From Jiulongibacter sediminis (GTDB lineage Bacteria; Bacteroidota; Bacteroidia; Cytophagales; Spirosomataceae): 64,000 nucleotides of DNA. The notes under the pieces were generated by a model. The model ran no database searches. It saw only the letters and a list, made by a program, of their open reading frames with translations, and had not been told where the DNA came from. The translations under genes and the position numbers were made by a program. Below, in pieces: positions 17,490 through 25,325 of this stretch; the stretch's first letter is position 1; the number at the start of each line of letters is the position of its first letter. Where the stretch lies: NCBI RefSeq assembly GCF_001306455.1, contig NZ_LGTQ01000009.1, forward strand, positions 434,001 to 498,000, given 5' to 3'.

Positions 17490-19871
17490 TCAATGATTGA
17501 AGGTAAACTTATATGCAAGAGAAAGTATTGGTGCTCCAAAAATCGTCAGTTTATACGGATTCAACTTGTTATTTTCTGATCTGAAAAAGACTGAATAAGC
17601 GTTCTTTCTGCCGTAAAGGTTATAAATAGAGAAGGCGAAATTACCTTTGAACTTTTTATTTCGAAGCTTTGGATTGTAAATATTCCAGGCAAAATCAAGG
17701 CGGTGATAGTCGGGAAGCCTGATATCGTTACGGTTAAAATAGAACGGCAAAATCTGATTATTATAGGAAATATAACCCTGTGGTGAGGTGAATGGCCGGC
17801 CTGTGGAATAGGTGAATATGAACGAGAAATCATGATGCTCTCCCTGATTAATCACCATTGAGGCGTTCAGGGTATGTGGCCTGTCATAATTAGCCGCGTA
17901 CCACTGTCCAAAATTCACCTGCTGATCTTGTTTTGGTCCTTCATTAACCTGATTTAGCGATCTGGCATAGGTATAGTTTACCCATCCTGTAACCTCTCCT
18001 TTCTTTTTCGAGAACATAAATTCAGCACCGTACGAGCGGTTAATACCCTGTAAGATCTCTGTTTCAGGTGTCGAATTTAACAGAAAGTCGGCCCCCGGTT
18101 TATAGTCAATGATGTTATCTGTATTACGGTAATAGAGCTCTGTTGAGAATTCAAAAACCGAGCCCGGAGAATCCTGAAAATAGCCAACAGAGTAAAGCTG
18201 GCTAACCTGAGGTTTTATGTTAAGGTCAGACAGTTTCCATCGGGAGGTCGGAATCGGCGTGGTGGTATTGGAGACAATTTGAAGGTATTGTCGGGCCATA
18301 TTATACCCCAGTTTAATACTACTCCTGTCCGATAAAGAGAATCGTAATCCTGCACGGGGCTCAAAACCTCCGTATGATTGAGCCACTTCACCTTTGGCAT
18401 AGGTAATAGTTTCGGAAAGGGATCTGGTATCACGGGGTTCGTTTTCAGTATAAACACGAACATCTGAAGGCCCAAGACTTAGAAAATGAGAGTAACGAAG
18501 GCCGAGTGAGAAGCTTGTACGATCATTGAGGTCAATGACATCTTCTAGGCTAAAGCCCATTTCCACCCCTTGCTCTACCGGTGTACTTAGCGGTAAAACA
18601 CTTTCACTCATCCCCGGTAAAATTTGCCCTGGATTGATGGAGTATTTAACCACATCTAGTCCCATTTCAATGTTGTTTTTACCTTGGTAAAGATTGAGGT
18701 TAGTCTTGGCCTGTTGATAATCGATTGATTGCTTTATTTCTACTGTATTATCTGAGTTGTTTTCCGGTAGCAATGTGCTTGGTTGATAGTAAGAGCTGAC
18801 AAGGGTTGTTTGAATATTAGCTTTATCGCTTAAGGCCCAGAACCACTTACCTGAGAAGTTTCTGGTGCTGTATTCAAATTGCGATGCCGAGGCATTAATA
18901 TTTCCGATAGTTCCCAGCATTTCGGTCTGGAAAAAGTCGTAACTATAATAAGAAGACAGAGTTAAGGTTTGTTTATCGTTGATCTGGTAAAACAGCTTGG
19001 CTGCTCCATCCCCAAATTTTGCTTTAAGATCTCTTAACTGGTCAGATATAATCGGAAAGAGGAAATCGTTGAAAGAACCTCTACCCGCCACCATTAAACC
19101 CATCTTGTTTTTGATGATCGGGATATCCATTTTGAGCTTATTAGACACCAAACTGATGCCGCCCTGCATTTTGAATTTTGAGAGATCAGGGTTCGCAAGT
19201 TTTACATCCAGTACGGCCGCTGCTCTACCGCCAAAACGAGCGGGTACATTTCCTTTGTAAAGATCAAAGCTGGTTACGGCTTCTGATGGGAAAGCCGAAA
19301 ACAAACCAAACATGTGCGTAGGGTTGAAAATTGGCCCATCATCTAGAAGGAAGAGATTTTGGTCTGTGGTGCCCCCTCTTACGTTTACGCCGTTTGAGGC
19401 CTCTCCAACACTTGAAATGCCCGGAAGCATTTGAAGACCCTTCAAAATATCGACCTCTCCCAGGGCAGTGGGTAGTTTTTCTATGGCTTTTACACTCAAA
19501 GTACTTACTCCAAGAACCGGTCTTTTAACTGTTTCACTCCCAAGCCCGCTGACAATAACTTCCTGTAATTGATTCTCAACTCTCCTCATTTTTACCTTCA
19601 GATTCTCTTCAGGAAGGTTGATGGTTTGTCTGTAAGGCAAGTAGCCAACGTACCTTACAACGGCCACCACTTTTTTTCGGGGCAGTACAAATGTGAACTC
19701 TCCTTTTTCGTTTACAAAGTCGGTCTGGTCACCAAAGTCAATAGTTACCGTAGCTCCTACAAGTGGTTCACCATCAAGGCTATCGGTGACTATTCCTTTA
19801 AAAAGAAAAGTTTCCTGAGCAGCCAAAGGGCCGGTTAATATCAGGAACAAAACAGCTATAAGTAATCTCAT
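17490..19871 (-). CDS. TonB-dependent outer membrane receptor with carboxypeptidase-like N-terminal domain
   Basis: A 793-residue receptor: signal peptide (MRLLIAVLFLILTGPLAAQ), a carboxypeptidase-regulatory-like domain at about 22-100 (KGIVTDSLDGEPLVGATVTI), a plug at about 105-230 (LQEVIVSGLGSE, then VNVRGGTTDQNLFLLDDGPI and PARFGGRAAAVLDV), and a barrel ending in the aromatic-rich LAYKFTFNH. It is smaller than SusC proteins and has no SusD partner. It ends the run of two DUF4249 lipoprotein genes, 7 bases after the second. Linkage of DUF4249 proteins with this receptor type is common in Bacteroidota and suggests they work together, as SusD works with SusC. The imported compound is unknown. 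Confidence 0.93.
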   Translation of the reverse strand: MRLLIAVLFLILTGPLAAQETFLFKGIVTDSLDGEPLVGATVTIDFGDQTDFVNEKGEFTFVLPRKKVVAVVRYVGYLPYRQTINLPEENLKVKMRRVENQLQEVIVSGLGSETVKRPVLGVSTLSVKAIEKLPTALGEVDILKGLQMLPGISSVGEASNGVNVRGGTTDQNLFLLDDGPIFNPTHMFGLFSAFPSEAVTSFDLYKGNVPARFGGRAAAVLDVKLANPDLSKFKMQGGISLVSNKLKMDIPIIKNKMGLMVAGRGSFNDFLFPIISDQLRDLKAKFGDGAAKLFYQINDKQTLTLSSYYSYDFFQTEMLGTIGNINASASQFEYSTRNFSGKWFWALSDKANIQTTLVSSYYQPSTLLPENNSDNTVEIKQSIDYQQAKTNLNLYQGKNNIEMGLDVVKYSINPGQILPGMSESVLPLSTPVEQGVEMGFSLEDVIDLNDRTSFSLGLRYSHFLSLGPSDVRVYTENEPRDTRSLSETITYAKGEVAQSYGGFEPRAGLRFSLSDRSSIKLGYNMARQYLQIVSNTTTPIPTSRWKLSDLNIKPQVSQLYSVGYFQDSPGSVFEFSTELYYRNTDNIIDYKPGADFLLNSTPETEILQGINRSYGAEFMFSKKKGEVTGWVNYTYARSLNQVNEGPKQDQQVNFGQWYAANYDRPHTLNASMVINQGEHHDFSFIFTYSTGRPFTSPQGYISYNNQILPFYFNRNDIRLPDYHRLDFAWNIYNPKLRNKKFKGNFAFSIYNLYGRKNAYSVFFRSENNKLNPYKLTIFGAPILSLAYKFTFNH

Positions 19872-19878
19872 GAAATTC

Positions 19879-21033
19879 TTAGTTTATCCAGCCTTCAGGT
19901 TTAACGGATGTTCTTTTGTCGCTATTGATACAAGGAGCAAGCGGAGGCCTTGTCAGGTCCATTCCTGAGGGTTCAGGTCTGGCACTTCGGCCGTCACCCA
20001 GAAGACCCAGAGCAATTGTTCCTTTTGGAATATCCAGCTTATCAAGCCAGTAAAGTTTCTGATCTGAAGAGGCCACAACGAAATAGCCTGCCACAGGCTG
20101 ATTGAAGTCTGTAGTACTTGAAACATTCCCAATCAGAGTTACAGGTGGCGTATCTGCCAGTCCGCCTGTATTTTGCCCCTGGGTCTGTACCAGATTTAGA
20201 TATTTGTAGGTTTCTTCACTTATGCTGAATTGTTGAACCTGAACGAGAGAACCTGTTAATTGATAAATGGGAAGATTAGCAATTAACCTTCCCTTGATCG
20301 TTTGTCCATTTGAGAACTCATCTTTCATAATGTTTATCTCAGTTTGGGAAAAAACATCCCAGCAACGTGTATCACAGAGATAATCAAATTTTCCTCTTCT
20401 GAAACGCTCTTCACGGCATTCGCCCAAAGGACCGGTGGAGTTATCACGATAGTAATAGCCATTGTCGCAGGTTTTACACCATAATTGTTCTTCAAAAAGA
20501 GTCCAGTTCCACATATAAAAATCGCGGGATTCCACAGGGTCAGAGGTGTCAATATAGACTTTTTGAGAAGGGCTGAGCTTCCCATCAAGGTCCTTAATGC
20601 CTCTGGAGTCAAACTCATGGTAAATATTTTCAATAACCGGGGCAGCAAGCATCGTCTCTTTTCGTGATTCAAAGTTTTGGCCTTTGGTCGTAAAGAAAAG
20701 TTGATAAGTATTGCCTGGTTCCCCTTTAAAACCATTTGGGTATGCGTAGTAGCCTGATTCTGTTTCCTGGAGTGCTATAGTTTCAGAATCATTTATTTTG
20801 ACCGTAACCTGAGCTCCCTTTAGAGGCTGGTAACTGGTATTAAATCCATCACCGGCCTTTGATTCGGTTAAAGAGACATAATTACCCATCACCTGATCGG
20901 ATAAGATAGATTCTACGATAATAATGTCTTGGGTTCCCGTAAACCTTTTGAGATAGGGGTCTACACACGCGACACTAACCAAAAGAAAGGCAATAGCTGC
21001 TTTTTTAAGGATAGACAATAGGTTATTAGACAT
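19879..21033 (-). CDS. DUF4249-family lipoprotein
   Basis: Starting at the ATG of MSNNLLSIL gives a 384-residue lipoprotein with lipid-attachment C23 (LLVSVAC). The rest is the beta-rich DUF4249 domain, with I-I-V-E-S-I-L-S-D at the start and K-G-A-Q-V-T-V later. A cysteine cluster at C186, C189, C206, C220 and C224 (W-C-K-T-C, then G-E-C, then Y-L-C-D-T-R-C-W) is shared with the next gene, as is a final PPLAPC followed by a K-P-x-G-W tail. It could hold disulfides or a metal. Family function is not established; because it precedes a TonB receptor it may be the surface capture protein. It is separated by 77 bases from the upstream paralogue. Confidence 0.85.
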   Translation of the reverse strand: MSNNLLSILKKAAIAFLLVSVACVDPYLKRFTGTQDIIIVESILSDQVMGNYVSLTESKAGDGFNTSYQPLKGAQVTVKINDSETIALQETESGYYAYPNGFKGEPGNTYQLFFTTKGQNFESRKETMLAAPVIENIYHEFDSRGIKDLDGKLSPSQKVYIDTSDPVESRDFYMWNWTLFEEQLWCKTCDNGYYYRDNSTGPLGECREERFRRGKFDYLCDTRCWDVFSQTEINIMKDEFSNGQTIKGRLIANLPIYQLTGSLVQVQQFSISEETYKYLNLVQTQGQNTGGLADTPPVTLIGNVSSTTDFNQPVAGYFVVASSDQKLYWLDKLDIPKGTIALGLLGDGRSARPEPSGMDLTRPPLAPCINSDKRTSVKPEGWIN

Positions 21034-21110
21034 GAAATAGTTTAAAGTCAATCGGAAAGATACTGTTTAATAATGACAGTCGAATAGTTGAATTATAACA
21101 TTTCGACAAA

Positions 21111-22241
21111 TTAGTCTTGCCAACCGACAGGCTTAGTGGAAGTGAAGCCCAAGCTCTCCAAACATGGTGCAAGTGGCGGCCTTGTAGGTGTAGTTGGTTC
21201 AGGGTTTGGAAAACGTCCATCAAGAAAACCGATAGCAGGAAAGTCAGTTGGTGCATCTGACCTGTCCAACCAATAATTGGTTTTTGAAACGCCGGCTACT
21301 ATAAACATTCCGGCTACGGGCTGACCGGGATTTGAGATACATCGTACATTTCCCTGTAGACTGGTGGGTGGTGTGTCTGCCAATCCACCGGTGTTTTCTG
21401 CCACTCCCTGAACCAGTTTAAAATAGTTATAAACGGTTTCGTCTATACCGTATTGAAAGACTTCAAGAATAGCACCACGGTATTGATAAATCGGGATGTT
21501 GGCGATGTGTCGGTTTTGAATGGGTCTGCCATCCACAAATTCATCACTCATGATATTGGTATTTTGTGATTGAATTATTCTCCAGCACTCACCGTCGCAG
21601 CTATAGTCAAACACGAGGTTTCTGAATTGTCCTCTTGACGCCCGACATTCTCCTTCAGGAGGTGTAGTATCATCGCGATAATAGATTGATTCGTTGCAGG
21701 TTTTGCACCATGTAGCTTTTTCATAGAGCTTCCAGTCCCACCGATAGAAATTCTTCTGATCTGGTTTATCAGAACTGTTCAAGTAAATTGAATGTCCGTC
21801 TCTGGCTCCAATAAAATCAGCTTCATTCTCAGTTTTATATACCTGAGTAACACTTTCAATTGGGGATGTAGGAGTAAGTCTCTGAGGGTCTGACTCAAAA
21901 TAAGAGCCATCCGCTGTTGTAATATTGAGAAAATAGGAGAGTCCTTCTTTGGCAATAAAACCCTCAGGAAAATGGTACTCTCCGGGTTTGTTTTCGATGA
22001 GTGTAATATGCTCCCCAGTATCGGTTAACAGAAATATTTCGGCTCCGGTCTCTTTGAAACTATAAACATCAATAGCGGGAGATGGCTCTGTTCTGCTTAA
22101 AGTGATTTTATTTAAGGAAGGGTTGTCAGTAAGGAGAGCGTCGATAATGAGTACAGTCCTTTGAGCCTTAAAAGCCTTGTCATAAGGTAAAATGCAGGCT
22201 GAAAGAAAAGCAAAAACCGAAAGGAAGTACAGCTTTTTCAT
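21111..22241 (-). CDS. DUF4249-family lipoprotein (paralogue)
   Basis: 376 residues with a lipoprotein signal ending at C16 (FAFLSAC). It is a clear paralogue of the downstream gene: both share the domain start (L-I-I-D-A-L-L-T-D), the cluster C179, C182, C199, C215, C219 (W-C-K-T-C, G-E-C, Y-S-C-D-G-E-C-W), GGLADTPPTSLQGNV against GGLADTPPVTLIGNV, and an end rich in PPLAPC and K-P-V-G-W. This looks like a tandem duplication that has since diverged. It is the first gene of the run leading to the TonB receptor. The 50-base gap to the lpd stop holds no obvious terminator, so read-through from lpd is possible. Confidence 0.85.
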   Translation of the reverse strand: MKKLYFLSVFAFLSACILPYDKAFKAQRTVLIIDALLTDNPSLNKITLSRTEPSPAIDVYSFKETGAEIFLLTDTGEHITLIENKPGEYHFPEGFIAKEGLSYFLNITTADGSYFESDPQRLTPTSPIESVTQVYKTENEADFIGARDGHSIYLNSSDKPDQKNFYRWDWKLYEKATWCKTCNESIYYRDDTTPPEGECRASRGQFRNLVFDYSCDGECWRIIQSQNTNIMSDEFVDGRPIQNRHIANIPIYQYRGAILEVFQYGIDETVYNYFKLVQGVAENTGGLADTPPTSLQGNVRCISNPGQPVAGMFIVAGVSKTNYWLDRSDAPTDFPAIGFLDGRFPNPEPTTPTRPPLAPCLESLGFTSTKPVGWQD

Positions 22242-22291
22242 TGCAGTACAAACTTCCGGCTTTTCTTTGAATATTATCTAACGAATAGACA

Positions 22292-23698
22292 TTAGCTATG
22301 AATGGAACGATTATCTGTAGCCGCCAAAGCAGCTTCTTTAACCGCCTCCATATAAGTAGGGTGGGCGTGGGAAATACGTCCAAGGTCTTCTGCACTGGCT
22401 CTGAACTCCATGGCCGTTACACCTTCAGCAATCATATCTGCCGCACGAGCCCCAATGATGTGCATACCCAGGATTTCGTCAGTTTCTTTGTCAGCTAATA
22501 CTTTCACCAAACCATCAGTATCCCCGCTGGCGGTGGCTCTACCCAAAGCTTTAAAAATAAATTTACCGTTTTTATACGCTCTGCCGCTGGCTTTCAATTC
22601 CTCTTCTGTTGCTCCAACAGAGGCAACTTCAGGCCAAGTATAAACTACACCTGGGATTAGGTTATAATGAATGTGCGGTTTTTGACCTGCGATAGTCTCG
22701 GCCACTAAAACACCTTCTTCTTCTGCTTTGTGAGCTAGCATAGCACCTCTAACTACGTCGCCAATTGCGTATATACCCTTTACATTTGTTTCAAGAGTAT
22801 GATCATCAACAGCCACTCTTCCACGGTCATCAACATTTACTCCCGCAGCTTCGAGGTTCAGCTTATCGGTGTAAGGTCTTCTTCCGATAGAAACCAGACA
22901 ATAGTCACCATTGAAAGTAACTTCCTCGCCTTTTTTGTTTTCAGCAGTTACAGTAACTTCTTTTCCGTTGCTCTCAATTTTGGTCACTTTAGTATCAAAG
23001 TTGAACTCGGCATCAATAGTCTTCTTCAGTGATTTCTGAAGCTCTTTGCCCATTGTACCATCCATGGTTGGAATCATGCTACTGGCAAACTCAACGAAAG
23101 TTACTTTAGAACCCAAACGTCCGTAAACCGAACCCAGCTCAGCACCAATAACACCTGCACCGATAACGATAAGGTGTTTCGGAATTTCTTTGAGATTTAA
23201 GGCTTCAGTCGATGTGATGATTCGCTCACCATCGAAATTCATGAAAGGCAAAATCAAAGGTTTTGAGCCTGTAGCAATGATGACATTTGTACCTGAAATA
23301 GTCTCTTCACCACCGTCTGTCTTGGCAATTTTGACTGTGTTTTTGTCAACAAAAGACCCAAAACCATTGTAAACGGTGATCTTGTTTTTCTTCATCAAAA
23401 ACTCAACACCGGCATTCATTTTTTCAACCACCTCGTTTTTGCGGCCAATCATTGTTTTCAGATCAGCTTTGGGTGCATTGATTTTAATACCATGCTCCGC
23501 AAAATGATGTTTGGCATTGTGGAAATGCTCTGAGGAGTCAAGAAGAGCTTTTGACGGAATACAGCCTACATTAAGACAGGTGCCGCCTAAAACATTGTAT
23601 TTTTCAATAATGGCCACTTTTTTACCCAATTGTGCTGCACGGATAGCTGCAACATATCCACCTGGGCCAGAACCAATTATGATAACATCAAAATCCAT
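22292..23698 (-). CDS. lpdA: Dihydrolipoyl dehydrogenase (E3)
   Basis: 468 residues, the normal length. It re-oxidises the dihydrolipoyl arms of 2-oxo acid dehydrogenase complexes and passes electrons to NAD+. Visible features: FAD-binding I-I-G-S-G-P-G-G near the N-terminus, the redox disulfide C41/C46 in GGTCLNVGCIPSK, the NAD-binding V-I-G-A-G-V-I-G-A-E-L-G near 176, the A-I-G-D-V FAD segment near 310, and the catalytic His-Glu pair in HAHPTYMEAVKEA near the C-terminus. It follows sucA and sucB on the same strand, after a hairpin in the 59-base gap. Because E3 is also used by pyruvate and branched-chain complexes, partial uncoupling from sucAB would make sense. Confidence 0.97.
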   Translation of the reverse strand: MDFDVIIIGSGPGGYVAAIRAAQLGKKVAIIEKYNVLGGTCLNVGCIPSKALLDSSEHFHNAKHHFAEHGIKINAPKADLKTMIGRKNEVVEKMNAGVEFLMKKNKITVYNGFGSFVDKNTVKIAKTDGGEETISGTNVIIATGSKPLILPFMNFDGERIITSTEALNLKEIPKHLIVIGAGVIGAELGSVYGRLGSKVTFVEFASSMIPTMDGTMGKELQKSLKKTIDAEFNFDTKVTKIESNGKEVTVTAENKKGEEVTFNGDYCLVSIGRRPYTDKLNLEAAGVNVDDRGRVAVDDHTLETNVKGIYAIGDVVRGAMLAHKAEEEGVLVAETIAGQKPHIHYNLIPGVVYTWPEVASVGATEEELKASGRAYKNGKFIFKALGRATASGDTDGLVKVLADKETDEILGMHIIGARAADMIAEGVTAMEFRASAEDLGRISHAHPTYMEAVKEAALAATDNRSIHS

Positions 23699-23719
23699 TT
23701 TCTATATTGTTTTTAAAAC

Positions 23720-23744
23720 AAAAGACCCAAGTGCTCAGGTCTTT
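23720..23744 (-). terminator. Hairpin between sucB and lpd (possible attenuator)
   Basis: On the minus strand AAAGACC pairs with GGTCTTT across a 10-base loop and is followed by a T-rich run (TGTTTT). It lies after the sucB stop and before the lpd start, so it could end part of the transcripts. Confidence 0.5.
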
Positions 23745-23757
23745 CATTTTGTATTTA

Positions 23758-25293
23758 TTAAACCATCAATAACATTCTCATCGGATCTTCCAGTAGCTGC
23801 TTCACTCGTACCAGGAAGCTTACTGAATCCTTGCCGTCAATTGTACGGTGATCGTAAGACAAGGCCACGTACATGATAGGTCTTATTTCTACTTGTCCGT
23901 TAATAGCAACCGGTCTTTGCACGATATTGTGCATTCCAAGAATCGCTGATTGAGGAGCATTAATGATCGGTGTCGAAAGCATTGACCCGAAAATCCCACC
24001 ATTGGTGATGGTAAAGGTTCCACCAGTCATTTCTGGAATGGTAAGTTTATTGTCACGAGCTTTTGTGGCCAAACGAACCACCTCACTTTCAATTTCATTG
24101 AAACTCAGACCTTCTGCATTTCTGATTACCGGCACTACAAGACCTCTTGGTGCTGATACGGCAATTGAAACATCTACATAATCATTGTAGACAATTTCCT
24201 CTCCGTCAATAAAGGCATTCACATTCGGGAATTCCTGAAGGGCAATTGCACAAGCTTTGGTGAAGAAAGACATGAAGCCAAGACCTACACCATGTACTTC
24301 TTTAAACTTATCCTTATACTCTTTTCTCAAATCCATGATTGGCTTCATGTCAACCTCATTGAAGGTGGTTAGCATAGCCGTTTCATTTTTCACAGAAACC
24401 AGTCGCTTGGCAATTGTTTTACGCAAAGAAGTCATTTTCTCTCTACGTGAATCACGGCTTCCTTTAACCGCCGGAGCCGGTGCTGCCGTTTCAGCAGCCG
24501 CTGGCTTGCTTTCTTTCGGAGCAGATTTCTGAGCGTTTTGAGCATCTTCTTTGGTAATTCTACCATCAACGCCGGTACCTTTTACTGCCGAAGCGTCTAT
24601 TCCTTTTTCAGCTAATATCTTAGCGGCAGAAGGCGAAGGATGGCCTGAGGCATAAGAGTCTGAACTACCTGAGGTCGCAGGTGAACTAGATGGAGAATCA
24701 GTTTTGGAGGCCGGAGCAGCAGCTGGGGCAGAGGCTCCTGCGGCAATAGTAGCCACAAGATCACCAACAGGTACTACAGCACCTTCCTCAACCATTGTGG
24801 TAATTACACCAGCCGCTGGTGAAGGTAGCTCAAAAGTAGCTTTATCAGATTCAAGCTCACAAATGATTTCATCCATTTCCACGGTATCGCCTGTTTGCTT
24901 AGCCCATGAACTAACAGTGACTTCAGTAATAGACTCACCTACAGTAGGAATGGTAACTTTAACAGTTTCTCCAGTGCCAGAGGCAGGTGCTGCTGATTCA
25001 GCCGGAGCGGCAGGAGCTTCCTCTTTCGGAGCTTCAGGAGCAGAGGCTAAGCCAGCTTCTCCTTTTTCAATTTTACAAATTGGAGCACCTATTTCAAGTG
25101 TATCTCCTTCAGAAGCGATGATTCTCAAAACACCGGCAGCCTCTGCAGGCAACTCAAATGTTGCTTTGTCTGATTCTAATTCGCAAATGACTTCATCCAT
25201 TTCCACGTAGTCACCGTCCTGTTTTACCCAGGCTGCAATGGTTACTTCAGTTACAGATTCGCCTACTGAAGGCACTTTCATTTCAATTGCCAT
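23758..25293 (-). CDS. sucB: Dihydrolipoyllysine-residue succinyltransferase (2-oxoglutarate dehydrogenase E2) with two lipoyl domains
   Basis: This E2 core passes the succinyl group from E1 to coenzyme A. Domains: lipoyl domain 1 (about 2-77, lipoyl Lys in ESDKATFEL at K43), an Ala/Pro/Glu linker, lipoyl domain 2 (about 113-187, same motif at K152), a Ser/Ala linker, the E1/E3-binding domain (about 219-254, [16 protein letters not shown]), and the acyltransferase domain (about 280-511) with catalytic [15 protein letters not shown]. At 511 residues it is about 100 longer than the E. coli enzyme because of the second lipoyl domain. The neighbouring E1 supports the succinyltransferase call over an acetyltransferase. 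It starts 32 bases after the sucA stop. Confidence 0.95.
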   Translation of the reverse strand: MAIEMKVPSVGESVTEVTIAAWVKQDGDYVEMDEVICELESDKATFELPAEAAGVLRIIASEGDTLEIGAPICKIEKGEAGLASAPEAPKEEAPAAPAESAAPASGTGETVKVTIPTVGESITEVTVSSWAKQTGDTVEMDEIICELESDKATFELPSPAAGVITTMVEEGAVVPVGDLVATIAAGASAPAAAPASKTDSPSSSPATSGSSDSYASGHPSPSAAKILAEKGIDASAVKGTGVDGRITKEDAQNAQKSAPKESKPAAAETAAPAPAVKGSRDSRREKMTSLRKTIAKRLVSVKNETAMLTTFNEVDMKPIMDLRKEYKDKFKEVHGVGLGFMSFFTKACAIALQEFPNVNAFIDGEEIVYNDYVDVSIAVSAPRGLVVPVIRNAEGLSFNEIESEVVRLATKARDNKLTIPEMTGGTFTITNGGIFGSMLSTPIINAPQSAILGMHNIVQRPVAINGQVEIRPIMYVALSYDHRTIDGKDSVSFLVRVKQLLEDPMRMLLMV

Positions 25294-25325
25294 GATTCTT
25301 TATTCTATTGTCTTTTCTGATTTCC

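Noticed and set aside
24704-25210. 168-codon Ala/Ser-rich frame antisense to sucB
   Set aside because: A shadow of the repetitive Ala/Glu/Pro linker and lipoyl repeats of sucB.
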